Positions 7,234 to 14,271 of a stretch of DNA of 17,332 bases are shown in pieces. The first letter of the stretch is position 1. Each line of letters begins with the position of its first letter. The notes beneath the pieces were generated by a model, which worked only from the letters and a program-made list of their open reading frames with translations, searched no databases and was not told the origin of the DNA. The stretch is from UBA1189 sp045647345 (GTDB lineage Bacteria; Bacteroidota; Bacteroidia; Bacteroidales; Bacteroidaceae), in contig JAZRMG010000061.1 in assembly GCA_045647345.1 (NCBI GenBank), forward strand, positions 1-17,332, read 5' to 3'. The position numbers and the translations under genes are program-made.

Positions 7234-7241
7234 CAAATATA
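7234..7241 (-). promoter_or_regulatory. Possible -7 box of ttcA
   Basis: The minus strand reads TATATTTG, a perfect TAnnTTTG match, 24 bp before the ttcA ATG. No convincing -33 element is seen at 19-21 bp. Confidence 0.42.
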
Positions 7242-7305
7242 GCATTAGCTGACAGATGAATACCTATTCACCCCAAATGGGCGTATCCTATCATCGCTAC
7301 CCAAC

Positions 7306-7343
7306 TGCAAAATTACACAAAATGTGCAAAATTTTACAAATTG
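7306..7343. repeat. Two 19-bp direct repeats in tandem
   Basis: TGCAAAATTACACAAAATG (7306-7324) is followed without a gap by TGCAAAATTTTACAAATTG (7325-7343); 16 of 19 positions agree. They lie in the divergent ttcA/TPR-gene spacer, 37 bp upstream of the likely -7 box at 7380. They look like operator half-sites for the TPR-nfeD-floA operon, but no regulator is known. Confidence 0.65.
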
Positions 7344-7379
7344 TTTCTCTTTTTCATCCAATATACAAATAAAAAGATG

Positions 7380-7387
7380 TATCTTCG
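7380..7387 (+). promoter_or_regulatory. Likely -7 box of the TPR-nfeD-floA operon
   Basis: TATCTTCG is one base from TAnnTTTG and lies 38 bp before the first ATG at 7426. The -33 region is T-rich without a clear TTTG. Confidence 0.42.
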
Positions 7388-7425
7388 CCATATAATACTA
7401 TTGCAAAGAATAGACAGAAATAGAG

Positions 7426-8868
7426 ATGATGCATACGAGAGTGAAGAAATATATATTATTGGCACTGTTCTGCTGTATTAGCGCCATATCTTTCGGTCAA
7501 AGCCAGACACAAGCAAAAAAATGGTTTGCCGCAAAAGAGTATGCCAAGGCCAAACCCGCATTTGCCAAGTTGATAAAGAGCAATCCCAAAAACGGAAGTC
7601 TGAATTATTGGTATGGCGTATGCCTCAACGAGACAGGTGAGCACGAAAAGGCACTACCCTATCTGAAGCAAGCCGTGGAACGCGAAGTGGAAAACGCCTT
7701 CAGATACATGGGGGACTATTACCTTGAAGATGGCAAACACGAAGAAGCCATTGCATACTACGAAAACTATCTGAACAGAGTATCTCCCACGGATACGATG
7801 TTTACCGTATACACCCGAAAAGCCGAGAAAGCGAAAAACGAACAGAAGTTCTACAAGCGGGTGGAAAAAGTCATTTTCGTAGACAGCATCGTAGTGGAGA
7901 AAGAGAAGTTCTTGAGTGCATATAGATTAGGTGGAGAGTGCGGTAGCATAAGCGGCACGAAAGAGATGCTGGGAGGCAACGTTTCGGGCGAAGGTATAGC
8001 CTACCGTACCGAAATGCGCGACAAGATATATTACGGTGACATCGATGCCAACGGTACTCTACAGCTCTACATGTGCTACAAGATGCTTGACGACTGGAGT
8101 AAACCCACCCAACTCAATGGACTACCCAGTGGTGACAATAATTATCCATTTCTGCTGTCTGATGGCATCACCATCTATTTTGCCAACAACAGTTCAGAAG
8201 GAATGGGAGGATATGACATTTATGTGACACGATATAACAGTGAGACCGACCGTTACCTCATGGCCGAGAACATAGGAATGCCGTTCAATTCGACCGGTAA
8301 TGACTACATGATGGTCATCGACGAAATCAACGAAATAGGATGGTTTGCCACCGACCGCAACCAACCAACAGGTTCAGTATGCATCTACACCTTCATCCCC
8401 AATACATCTAAACAATACTACAACTACCACGAAGATGATTTCAAGATAATAAGAGATGCAGCGACCATAAAGAGTATTGTTGCCACGCAAACTGACGAAG
8501 AAGCCGTGCGCAAGGCAAAACAAACGTTGCTCAAGTTGAGTCTGAAAGTGTCCGACGAAGAGGAAGCAAACAAATTCTGTTTTGTCATCGATGACTTCAC
8601 CGACTATCATTCGTTAGATGACTTCAAGAGTGCCGAAGCACGACAGCTGTATATAGATTGGGAGGCCAAACAAAAGGCTTTGGACCACCTCGCCAAACAG
8701 CTCGAAGAGAAGCGCATGCTCTACCTACAATCATCCATCTCGGGAAGACGCCAGATGACCGAGGAGCTGCTACAGATGGAGCGACAGCACGAACAGCTCG
8801 AAACCGAAGTCATGGGTATGCCCACCACTATACGTAACTGTGAGATTAATCATCTGAAAAACAAATAA
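7426..8868 (+). CDS. Secreted TPR and PD40 (beta-propeller-like) protein
   Basis: This is a 480-residue protein of unknown specific function. Residues 1-24 form a signal peptide (hydrophobic ILLALFCCISAISFG, then Q), so it is exported to the periplasm or outer membrane. TPR repeats span about residues 28-115 (AKKWFAAKEYAKAKPAF, YWYGVCLNETGEHEKALPY). PD40/WD40-like strands follow around 240-310 (GYDIYVTRY, NEIGWFATDR). The C-terminal 70 residues are a charged coiled coil. The TPR-PD40 order recalls PorE-type proteins of the type IX secretion system, but the OmpA peptidoglycan-binding domain is absent. Two adjacent ATGs (7426, 7429) are possible starts. nfeD follows after 25 bp, so it probably shares an operon with nfeD-floA. 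Confidence 0.8.
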   Translation: MMHTRVKKYILLALFCCISAISFGQSQTQAKKWFAAKEYAKAKPAFAKLIKSNPKNGSLNYWYGVCLNETGEHEKALPYLKQAVEREVENAFRYMGDYYLEDGKHEEAIAYYENYLNRVSPTDTMFTVYTRKAEKAKNEQKFYKRVEKVIFVDSIVVEKEKFLSAYRLGGECGSISGTKEMLGGNVSGEGIAYRTEMRDKIYYGDIDANGTLQLYMCYKMLDDWSKPTQLNGLPSGDNNYPFLLSDGITIYFANNSSEGMGGYDIYVTRYNSETDRYLMAENIGMPFNSTGNDYMMVIDEINEIGWFATDRNQPTGSVCIYTFIPNTSKQYYNYHEDDFKIIRDAATIKSIVATQTDEEAVRKAKQTLLKLSLKVSDEEEANKFCFVIDDFTDYHSLDDFKSAEARQLYIDWEAKQKALDHLAKQLEEKRMLYLQSSISGRRQMTEELLQMERQHEQLETEVMGMPTTIRNCEINHLKNK

Positions 8869-8893
8869 CACACATTTATATATTATAAGTATC

Positions 8894-9364
8894 ATGGTAC
8901 AAAGCATTATTATCATCGTATCGCTCATCATCATAGCCCTTGTGCTCATGATGGTAGAGATGTTGCTTATCCCAGGGTTCGGCATTGCCGGATTGGGCGC
9001 TATCGGTGCATTTGTATATACCAATTACTACGCATTCACCGAACTGGGAAGCATGGCGGGATTTATCACCCTATTTTCATCACTGCTCTCAGCAGGGATC
9101 TTGATTATCTTCGTTTTGCGTAGCAAAGCGATTGACAAGATGGGACTGGAGAAGAACATCGACTCGACCACTGCCTCAGAAGCAAGCAAACAGGTGAAAG
9201 TCGGCGATACAGGCGTTGCTATCACCCGTCTGGCACTCATCGGCAATGCACTCATCAATGACAACATCATCGAGGTGAAGTCATGCAACGGATTCCTTGA
9301 TGAGAACACGCCCATCATCGTAGAGCGCATCATCGAGAACGTCATCATGGTCAGAAAGAACTAA
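8894..9364 (+). CDS. NfeD-family membrane protein
   Basis: This 156-residue protein has hydrophobic segments at about residues 3-25, 30-48 and 55-77, followed by a soluble OB-fold-like domain (about 95-156). That is the layout of short NfeD proteins that partner flotillins. It lacks the N-terminal ClpP-like protease domain of long NfeD forms. The adjacent flotillin gene starts 31 bp downstream, the typical nfeD-floA pairing. Role inferred: membrane-microdomain organisation with FloA. Confidence 0.87.
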   Translation: MVQSIIIIVSLIIIALVLMMVEMLLIPGFGIAGLGAIGAFVYTNYYAFTELGSMAGFITLFSSLLSAGILIIFVLRSKAIDKMGLEKNIDSTTASEASKQVKVGDTGVAITRLALIGNALINDNIIEVKSCNGFLDENTPIIVERIIENVIMVRKN

Positions 9365-9371
9365 AATCATC

Positions 9372-9395
9372 ATTCATAACTCAAAATTCACAATT
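9372..9395 (+). repeat. Heptad tract before floA
   Basis: Three phased 7-mers (ATTCATA, ACTCAAA, ATTCACA) plus ATT run straight into the floA ATG. There is no G in the tract and no Shine-Dalgarno. Confidence 0.65.
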
Positions 9396-10364
9396 ATGTC
9401 ATCAATGATTCTTTTAGGAGTAGTGTTGCTGATAGCAATGCTCTTCTTCTACTACTTCCCCATCATGCTTTGGTTCTCTACCAAGGTATCGGGCGTACAG
9501 ATTTCACTGTGGCAGCTCTTCCTTATGCGTTTCCGTAAGGTACCTCCCACCGTTATCGCTTCGGCCATGGTCGAGGCTCACAAGGCTGGCCTCAACAACA
9601 TCACTCGTGATGAGCTCGAGGCTCACTACCTCGCTGGAGGTCATGTAGAGCGCGTGGTACACGCCCTCGTGTCTGCCTCAAAGGCCAATATCGACCTCTC
9701 GTTCCAGATGGCTACAGCCATTGACCTTGCTGGTCGCGATGTGTTTGAGGCTGTGCAGATGTCTGTCAACCCCAAGGTGATCGACACACCTCCCGTCACT
9801 GCTGTGGCCAAGGATGGTATCCAGCTCATCGCCAAGGCTCGTGTCACCGTACGTGCCAACATACGCCAATTGGTGGGTGGTGCAGGTGAAGACACCATCT
9901 TGGCTCGTGTAGGCGAAGGTATCGTATCATCTATCGGTTCGTCAGAGAATCACAAGTCGGTGCTGGAGAATCCCGATAGCATCTCCAAACTCGTGCTCCG
10001 CAAGGGTCTCGATGCCGGTACCGCCTTTGAGATTCTCTCTATCGACATCGCCGATATTGATATAGGTAAGAACATCGGTGCTACTCTGCAGATGGATCAG
10101 GCCAATGCCGACAAGAACATCGCCCAGGCTAAGGCCGAGGAGCGTCGTGCTATGGCTGTGGCCCTCGAGCAGGAGATGAAGGCCAAGGCTGAAGAGGCAC
10201 GTGCCAATGTGATACAGGCCGAAGCCGAAGTGCCCAAAGCCATGGCCGAAGCATTCCGCAGCGGTAACCTCGGCATCATGGATTACTACCGCATGAAGAA
10301 TATTCAAGCCGACACAGCGATGCGCGACAACATCGCCAAACCCGATGCTCCGGCAGTGAAATAA
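9396..10364 (+). CDS. floA: Flotillin-like protein FloA (SPFH domain)
   Basis: This 322-residue protein is close to the usual 330 of FloA/YqfA (former UPF0365). An N-terminal membrane-associated segment (about residues 4-30) is followed by the SPFH domain (about 35-220). The C-terminal Ala/Glu-rich coiled-coil region (about 230-300, AKAEERRAMAVALEQEMKAK) drives oligomerisation. FloA scaffolds functional membrane microdomains. Codon choice is biased (many CGT, GCT, CTC), consistent with high expression. It is third in the TPR-nfeD-floA operon and is followed by a strong terminator. Confidence 0.95.
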   Translation: MSSMILLGVVLLIAMLFFYYFPIMLWFSTKVSGVQISLWQLFLMRFRKVPPTVIASAMVEAHKAGLNNITRDELEAHYLAGGHVERVVHALVSASKANIDLSFQMATAIDLAGRDVFEAVQMSVNPKVIDTPPVTAVAKDGIQLIAKARVTVRANIRQLVGGAGEDTILARVGEGIVSSIGSSENHKSVLENPDSISKLVLRKGLDAGTAFEILSIDIADIDIGKNIGATLQMDQANADKNIAQAKAEERRAMAVALEQEMKAKAEEARANVIQAEAEVPKAMAEAFRSGNLGIMDYYRMKNIQADTAMRDNIAKPDAPAVK

Positions 10365-10377
10365 GCATAATATCCAT

Positions 10378-10445
10378 AATGAAGAGTTAAGAGGAGAAGA
10401 GTGACACCCATCACCCGATCTCACCTCTTGACTCTTCATTTTTTT
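10378..10445 (+). terminator. Terminator after floA, built from heptad halves
   Basis: A 17-bp stem pairs 10378-10394 with 10424-10440; the only non-Watson-Crick pair is a U-G. It is followed by seven T (10439-10445). The 29-nt loop is long. The left arm is G-rich and C-free, the right arm C-rich and nearly G-free, and both have 7-bp phasing (GAAGAGT, CTCTTGA), so the terminator seems to derive from opposed heptad tracts. Confidence 0.8.
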
Positions 10446-10472
10446 CACATTCTTCTTCCATCATTCATCATT

Positions 10473-10499
10473 AACAACTTTGTTGTTGAGCTTTGGCTC
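10473..10499 (+). other. Two short tandem dyads in the phosphorylase leader
   Basis: AACAAC-TTT-GTTGTT (10473-10487) is followed at once by GAGC-TTTG-GCTC (10488-10499). They lie between the floA terminator and the heptad leader of the nucleoside phosphorylase. They may be operators or small RNA stems; nothing decides between these. Confidence 0.4.
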
Positions 10500-10528
10500 C
10501 CGTTTCGTTTGTCGGTGCAACATCCAGC

Positions 10529-10568
10529 ACTCAACTCTCAACTCTCAACCCTCAACATTACCCTCAAC
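10529..10568 (+). repeat. Heptad tract before the nucleoside phosphorylase gene
   Basis: Four phased copies of NCTCAAC (10529-10556) and a further CCTCAAC (10562-10568) end 9 bp before the ATG. G is absent from the tract. Confidence 0.8.
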
Positions 10569-10577
10569 ATTCCCCCC

Positions 10578-11441
10578 ATGTTTCCCCCCTCCGAACTCAT
10601 CATCAACGAAGACGGCACCATATTCCATCTTCATATCAAGCCCGAGCAGTTGGCTCGTAAAGTCATTCTTGTAGGCGACCCCGGCCGTGTAGCCCTTGTG
10701 GCCTCACACTTTGACACCATCGAGTGCGATGTGCAGAGTCGCGAGTTTCATACGATAACAGGCATATATAAAGGCAAGCGCACCACCGTGCTCTCTACCG
10801 GTATCGGGTGCGACAATATCGACATCGTGATGAACGAACTCGATGCCTTGGCCAATATTGACTTTGCCACACGTGAGCAGAAGCCAAGCCTTACCCAACT
10901 CGAATTGGTACGCATTGGCACCTGTGGAGGTTTACAACCTCATACTCCCGTGGGCACTTTCATCTGTTCGCGCAAGAGCATCGGTTTCGACGGTCTGCTC
11001 AACTACTACGCAGGCCGCAACGAAGTGTGTGACCTCGCCTTTGAGGAGACCTTCACCCGCCACATGCAGTGGAACCCACAGAAGGGAGCGCCCTACGTCA
11101 TCGACAACGATGCTGACCTGCTCGCCCGCATCAACCAAGGCGACATGATCGAAGGCATTACCATAGCTGCTGGTGGATTCTTCGGACCGCAAGGACGCAA
11201 GCTGCGTATCCCTCTCGAGGACCCCGACCAGAACGACAAGATCATGGCCTTTGAATATGAAGGACACCTCATCACCAACTTCGAGATGGAGAGCTCGGCC
11301 ATAGCAGGCCTGTCTGCTCTGTTGGGACACAAAGCCATGACCGTATGCATGGTTATCGCCAACCGTCGCGCCAAGGAGGCCAACACAGGCTATAAGAGCA
11401 CCATCGACTACCTGATAGAAAAGGTGGTGGAGAGAATTTAA
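10578..11441 (+). CDS. Nucleoside phosphorylase, uridine phosphorylase-like
   Basis: This 287-residue protein of the PNP/UDP phosphorylase superfamily splits a nucleoside with phosphate into base and ribose 1-phosphate. The phosphate-site motif GDPGR, the RIGTCGG loop and the ribose-binding NFEMESSAIAGL are all present. The EMES form is typical of uridine phosphorylases, though a purine substrate remains possible. I start at the ATG at 10578 (MFPPSELI). The frame is open further upstream, but those codons fall in the terminator, dyads and heptad repeats. Likely cytoplasmic nucleoside salvage. Confidence 0.9.
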   Translation: MFPPSELIINEDGTIFHLHIKPEQLARKVILVGDPGRVALVASHFDTIECDVQSREFHTITGIYKGKRTTVLSTGIGCDNIDIVMNELDALANIDFATREQKPSLTQLELVRIGTCGGLQPHTPVGTFICSRKSIGFDGLLNYYAGRNEVCDLAFEETFTRHMQWNPQKGAPYVIDNDADLLARINQGDMIEGITIAAGGFFGPQGRKLRIPLEDPDQNDKIMAFEYEGHLITNFEMESSAIAGLSALLGHKAMTVCMVIANRRAKEANTGYKSTIDYLIEKVVERI

Positions 11442-11445
11442 TCTA

Positions 11446-11480
11446 AGTAGGAATTAGGAGGTAGGAATTAGGAATTAAAC
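11446..11480 (+). repeat. Heptad tract after the nucleoside phosphorylase gene
   Basis: Five phased 7-mers (AGTAGGA, ATTAGGA, GGTAGGA and variants) begin 4 bp after the stop. C is absent until the last unit. This is the G-rich type of tract that follows genes in this window. Confidence 0.8.
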
Positions 11481-11486
11481 TTACCA

Positions 11487-11542
11487 TTCACCGTTCAACA
11501 TTCATCACTCAACATTCACCGTTCAACATTCACCATTCACCC
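11487..11542 (+). repeat. Eight perfectly phased heptads before the fRMsr gene
   Basis: Eight 7-mers of the form TTCANCN (for example TTCACCG, TTCAACA) keep phase for 56 bp and end 2 bp before the ATG. Only two G occur in the tract. It is the cleanest heptad leader in the window, and the opposite strand type to the tract 6 bp upstream. Confidence 0.85.
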
Positions 11543-11544
11543 TC

Positions 11545-12033
11545 ATGGAACCCCTATTCTCATACCCTACTCTCGACAAGACAGCTCGCTATGAGCAATT
11601 TCTACGTGACTTCTTGCCTTATATTGCCGACGAACACGAAGAGGTAAGCGTGCTTGCCAACACTACAGCCGCTCTGCGCCAAGCCTTCGGTTGGTTCTGG
11701 ATAGGGTTTTATCTTGTTCGTGACGAACATCTTGTGCTCGGTCCCTTCCAAGGCGATGTGGCCTGCTATCGCATACGCAAAGGTAAGGGAGTGTGTGGTA
11801 CGGCATGGGCAGAGGCCACTACACAAGTTGTCCCCGATGTCGAACTGTTCCCCGGACATATCGCCTGCAGCGGACGCTCGCGCTCTGAAATTGTTGTTCC
11901 TCTCATCGCCGATAACAGCGTACGTGGCGTGCTTGACATCGACAGCGACACCCTTGCCACCTTCGATGACACCGACCGCCACTATCTCGAAATCTTATGC
12001 CAACATCTTAGCCACACGCTATATATATCATAA
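11545..12033 (+). CDS. msrC: Free methionine-(R)-sulfoxide reductase (GAF domain)
   Basis: This 162-residue single GAF-domain protein of the fRMsr (YebR/MsrC) family reduces free methionine-(R)-sulfoxide and so repairs oxidised methionine in the cytoplasm. The three cysteines of the family are present at 74 (VACYRI), 84 (KGVCGTA) and 108 (HIACSGRSRSEIVVPL). Their spacing of 10 and 24 equals that of E. coli Cys84, Cys94 and Cys118. The start follows directly on the heptad leader. It lies between the nucleoside phosphorylase and doxX-like genes on the same strand. Confidence 0.93.
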   Translation: MEPLFSYPTLDKTARYEQFLRDFLPYIADEHEEVSVLANTTAALRQAFGWFWIGFYLVRDEHLVLGPFQGDVACYRIRKGKGVCGTAWAEATTQVVPDVELFPGHIACSGRSRSEIVVPLIADNSVRGVLDIDSDTLATFDDTDRHYLEILCQHLSHTLYIS

Positions 12034-12098
12034 AGCAAACAAAACCCCGGCATGCATTGTTAAGGAGAGGCAAACAATCTTAACTTAACATTACAAGT

Positions 12099-12533
12099 AT
12101 GTCACTAAAAAAATTTCTCTTCCCCACCTACTACGACGACAACCTCGCCTATTCAGTACTCCTTCTCATCCTGCGTGTCTTCTTCGGCATCTTGTTTCTC
12201 ATCCACGGCTACGACAAGCTGATGGCACACGCTTCATTGGCCAACCTCTTTGCTGACCCCTTTGGAATAGGTCCTACCCTATCCTTCTGGATGGTTATCT
12301 TTGCCGAGATTGTCTGCTCTTTCGCGCTCATCTTTGGTTTACTACAACGTATCGCGCTCATTCCCATGATATTCACCATGTGTACAGCCTTCTTCATCGT
12401 CCATAGTGCCGATGCCTTTGCCACCAAAGAACTCGCATTCATCTATCTCATCGTCTTTGTTATCCTCTATATCACAGGGCCCGGCAAATATTCGTTCGAT
12501 GCCACCATCGGAGGGTTCTTTGCAGACAATTAA
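12099..12533 (+). CDS. DoxX-family inner-membrane protein
   Basis: This 144-residue protein has four hydrophobic helices at about 18-36, 62-82, 84-102 and 110-127. The first holds the family pattern LRVFFGILFLIHGYDKL. It is a DoxX/YphA-like membrane protein; members are linked to respiratory quinone or redox functions, but the activity here is unknown. It follows the fRMsr gene by 65 bp without a clear promoter and may be co-transcribed. Confidence 0.87.
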   Translation: MSLKKFLFPTYYDDNLAYSVLLLILRVFFGILFLIHGYDKLMAHASLANLFADPFGIGPTLSFWMVIFAEIVCSFALIFGLLQRIALIPMIFTMCTAFFIVHSADAFATKELAFIYLIVFVILYITGPGKYSFDATIGGFFADN

Positions 12534-12586
12534 TATATTACGGTGGCATAGCGTTCCCTTCGTTTCCATATTTGACGAATTATCAT

Positions 12587-12594
12587 TACCTTTG
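12587..12594 (+). promoter_or_regulatory. Likely -7 box of the FKBP gene
   Basis: TACCTTTG matches TAnnTTTG exactly and lies 19 bp before the ATG at 12614. The -33 region (GTTTCC) is weak. It explains why the frame upstream of 12614 should not be included in the protein. Confidence 0.45.
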
Positions 12595-12613
12595 TCAAAT
12601 AAAAAATGACACT

Positions 12614-13012
12614 ATGCCACCTACCGACAATCAATACAAGATCAGGAATCAGGAGTTTCTGCAAGAGTATGCCCAGCGCCCCGGTGTGAAAACCATGTTC
12701 AACGGCGTCATGTACCGCATTCTCAATAAGGGCAATGGCCCTAAGCCCACGCCCAAGAGCTATGTCACCGTATACTATGCGGGCAAGCTCATCAACGGTA
12801 AGGTGTTTGACCAAACCCAAAAGGGGCGTCCTGCTACCTTCCGCTTAGGCGAACTCATTACAGGATGGAACACCGCTCTGCGCGAGATGCCCGTAGGTTC
12901 ACGTTGGGAGATTGTCATCCCCTACCACCTTGGCTATGGCTCACGCTCCATGGGTGCCATCAAGGCCTTCTCCACGCTTATCTTCGACATCACGCTCCTC
13001 GATGTCAGGTGA
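12614..13012 (+). CDS. FKBP-type peptidyl-prolyl cis-trans isomerase
   Basis: This 132-residue protein has one FKBP domain (about residues 30-132), with VTVYYAGKLINGKVFDQT, GWNTALREMPVGSRWEIVIP and YGSRSMGAIKAFSTLIFDITLLDV in order. It catalyses prolyl isomerisation during folding. No signal peptide is seen, so it is probably cytoplasmic. The usual IP before the last strand is IK here. I start at the ATG at 12614 (MPPTDNQY) because a -7 box lies at 12587-12594; an upstream in-frame TTG would precede the transcript start. It ends before a perfect terminator hairpin. Confidence 0.9.
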   Translation: MPPTDNQYKIRNQEFLQEYAQRPGVKTMFNGVMYRILNKGNGPKPTPKSYVTVYYAGKLINGKVFDQTQKGRPATFRLGELITGWNTALREMPVGSRWEIVIPYHLGYGSRSMGAIKAFSTLIFDITLLDVR

Positions 13013-13039
13013 TGGATGATCGATACAATTGTAAAAGAC

Positions 13040-13076
13040 AATACTCCTCTGTGACCGATTCGCAGAGGAGTATTTT
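13040..13076. terminator. Terminator between the convergent FKBP and DUF362 genes
   Basis: A perfect 12-bp stem (AATACTCCTCTG at 13040-13051 with 13063-13074) has an 11-nt loop and ends in four T. The flanks fit plus-strand termination after the FKBP gene; being perfect, it could also serve the convergent minus-strand transcript. Confidence 0.8.
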
Positions 13077-13102
13077 GATGATGTCCCGTCATATGGGGAG
13101 TG

Positions 13103-14230
13103 TTATTTGATCAATTCATATTCCCTTGAGCCAATGCCCAGCTTTGCCGCATGTTCGAGACACGACTTCCATTCCGACTCGGGTGTGGAGTTGGTGAAGT
13201 GATCGTGATGGTCGTGAAAGTCGGGGCACTGCATCCGGTCATACAGCTGGCTGCCAGGAAGAGGTGTGGCAGCGAGGCAGGCATCCACACACGCTTGATC
13301 CAATGCCAAGGGGTCTTTAGATACAAACATACCGATGTTGGGCAGTATGGGTGCATCATTCTCGGGGTGGCAGTCGCAGTTGGGCGATATGTCCTGCACC
13401 AGTGAGATGTGGAAGTGGGGACGTCCGTCAATCACCGCCTTGGCATATTCGGCCATCTTGTAGTTGAGTAGTTGTGGAGCGTGATAGTCGGGCGAGTAGA
13501 TGGCATCGAAGCTGCATGAAGCAATGCATCGTCCACAGCCCAGACAATTGTCCACGTTCACCTTCATCTTCATCGTTTCCTTGTCAAACTCCAGTCCACC
13601 ATTGGCACACATAGACAAGCAACGCTTGCATCCGCGACACTTCGACTGGCTTATCTTCACCCTTCCGCTGATGTGCTGCTCGCACTTGCCGGCTCGCGAG
13701 CCACATCCCATGCCGATGTTCTTGATAGCACCGCCGAAGCCTGTCATCTCATGTCCCTTGAAGTGGTTGAGGCTGATGAACACGTCGGCATCCATCACCG
13801 CACGTCCTATCTTGGCCTTCTCCACATATTCGCCTCCCACTACGGGAACTTCTACTTCATCGGTACCCTTCAGTCCATCGCCGATGATGATGGGGCATCC
13901 CACGGTGAGTGGGGTGAATCCGTTCTCCCAAGCGCAGTAGAGGTGTTCGAGAGCATTCTTGCGGCTGCCCGGATACAGCGTGTTGCAGTCGGTGAGGAAG
14001 GGCTTTCCGCCCAGCTCCTTCACCACATCCACCACGGCACGTGCATAGTTGGGGCGCAGGTACGATATGTTGCCCAGTTCGCCGAAGTGCATCTTGATAG
14101 CCACAAATTTACCATCAAGGTCGAGGTCGGCAATGCCCGCCTTCTTGATGAGCTTTTTCAATTTTGTAGGTAGTCCGTCTCCATTGGCAATGGTGCGGAA
14201 GTCTGTAAAGTATACTTTTGATTTTTCCAT
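13103..14230 (-). CDS. DUF362 protein with two 4Fe-4S clusters
   Basis: This 375-residue iron-sulfur protein has an N-terminal DUF362 domain (about residues 1-185, including KMHFGELGN and SLNHFKGHEMTGFGGAIKN). A bacterial ferredoxin domain follows at about 195-245 with two CX2CX2CX3C motifs, CRGCKRCLSMC and CLGCGRCIASC. The DUF362 fold continues to the C-terminus. The last Cys of each motif is not followed by the usual Pro. No signal peptide is seen. Members are presumed cytoplasmic redox proteins of unknown substrate. It starts 41 bp after the ugd stop with no visible promoter, so it may be read from the ugd transcript. Confidence 0.88.
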   Translation of the reverse strand: MEKSKVYFTDFRTIANGDGLPTKLKKLIKKAGIADLDLDGKFVAIKMHFGELGNISYLRPNYARAVVDVVKELGGKPFLTDCNTLYPGSRKNALEHLYCAWENGFTPLTVGCPIIIGDGLKGTDEVEVPVVGGEYVEKAKIGRAVMDADVFISLNHFKGHEMTGFGGAIKNIGMGCGSRAGKCEQHISGRVKISQSKCRGCKRCLSMCANGGLEFDKETMKMKVNVDNCLGCGRCIASCSFDAIYSPDYHAPQLLNYKMAEYAKAVIDGRPHFHISLVQDISPNCDCHPENDAPILPNIGMFVSKDPLALDQACVDACLAATPLPGSQLYDRMQCPDFHDHHDHFTNSTPESEWKSCLEHAAKLGIGSREYELIK

Positions 14231-14271
14231 ATATAGTAGTTATCAGAAAGCGAATAAAAGGAAGGAATATC

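Noticed and set aside
10401..10577. N-terminal extension of the nucleoside phosphorylase
   Set aside because: The extra 59 codons run through the terminator, dyads and heptad repeats and resemble no phosphorylase sequence; the family N-terminus fits the ATG at 10578.
12572..12613. Longer start of the FKBP protein at a TTG
   Set aside because: The segment contains a TACCTTTG promoter element, and the residues it encodes are not part of an FKBP domain.
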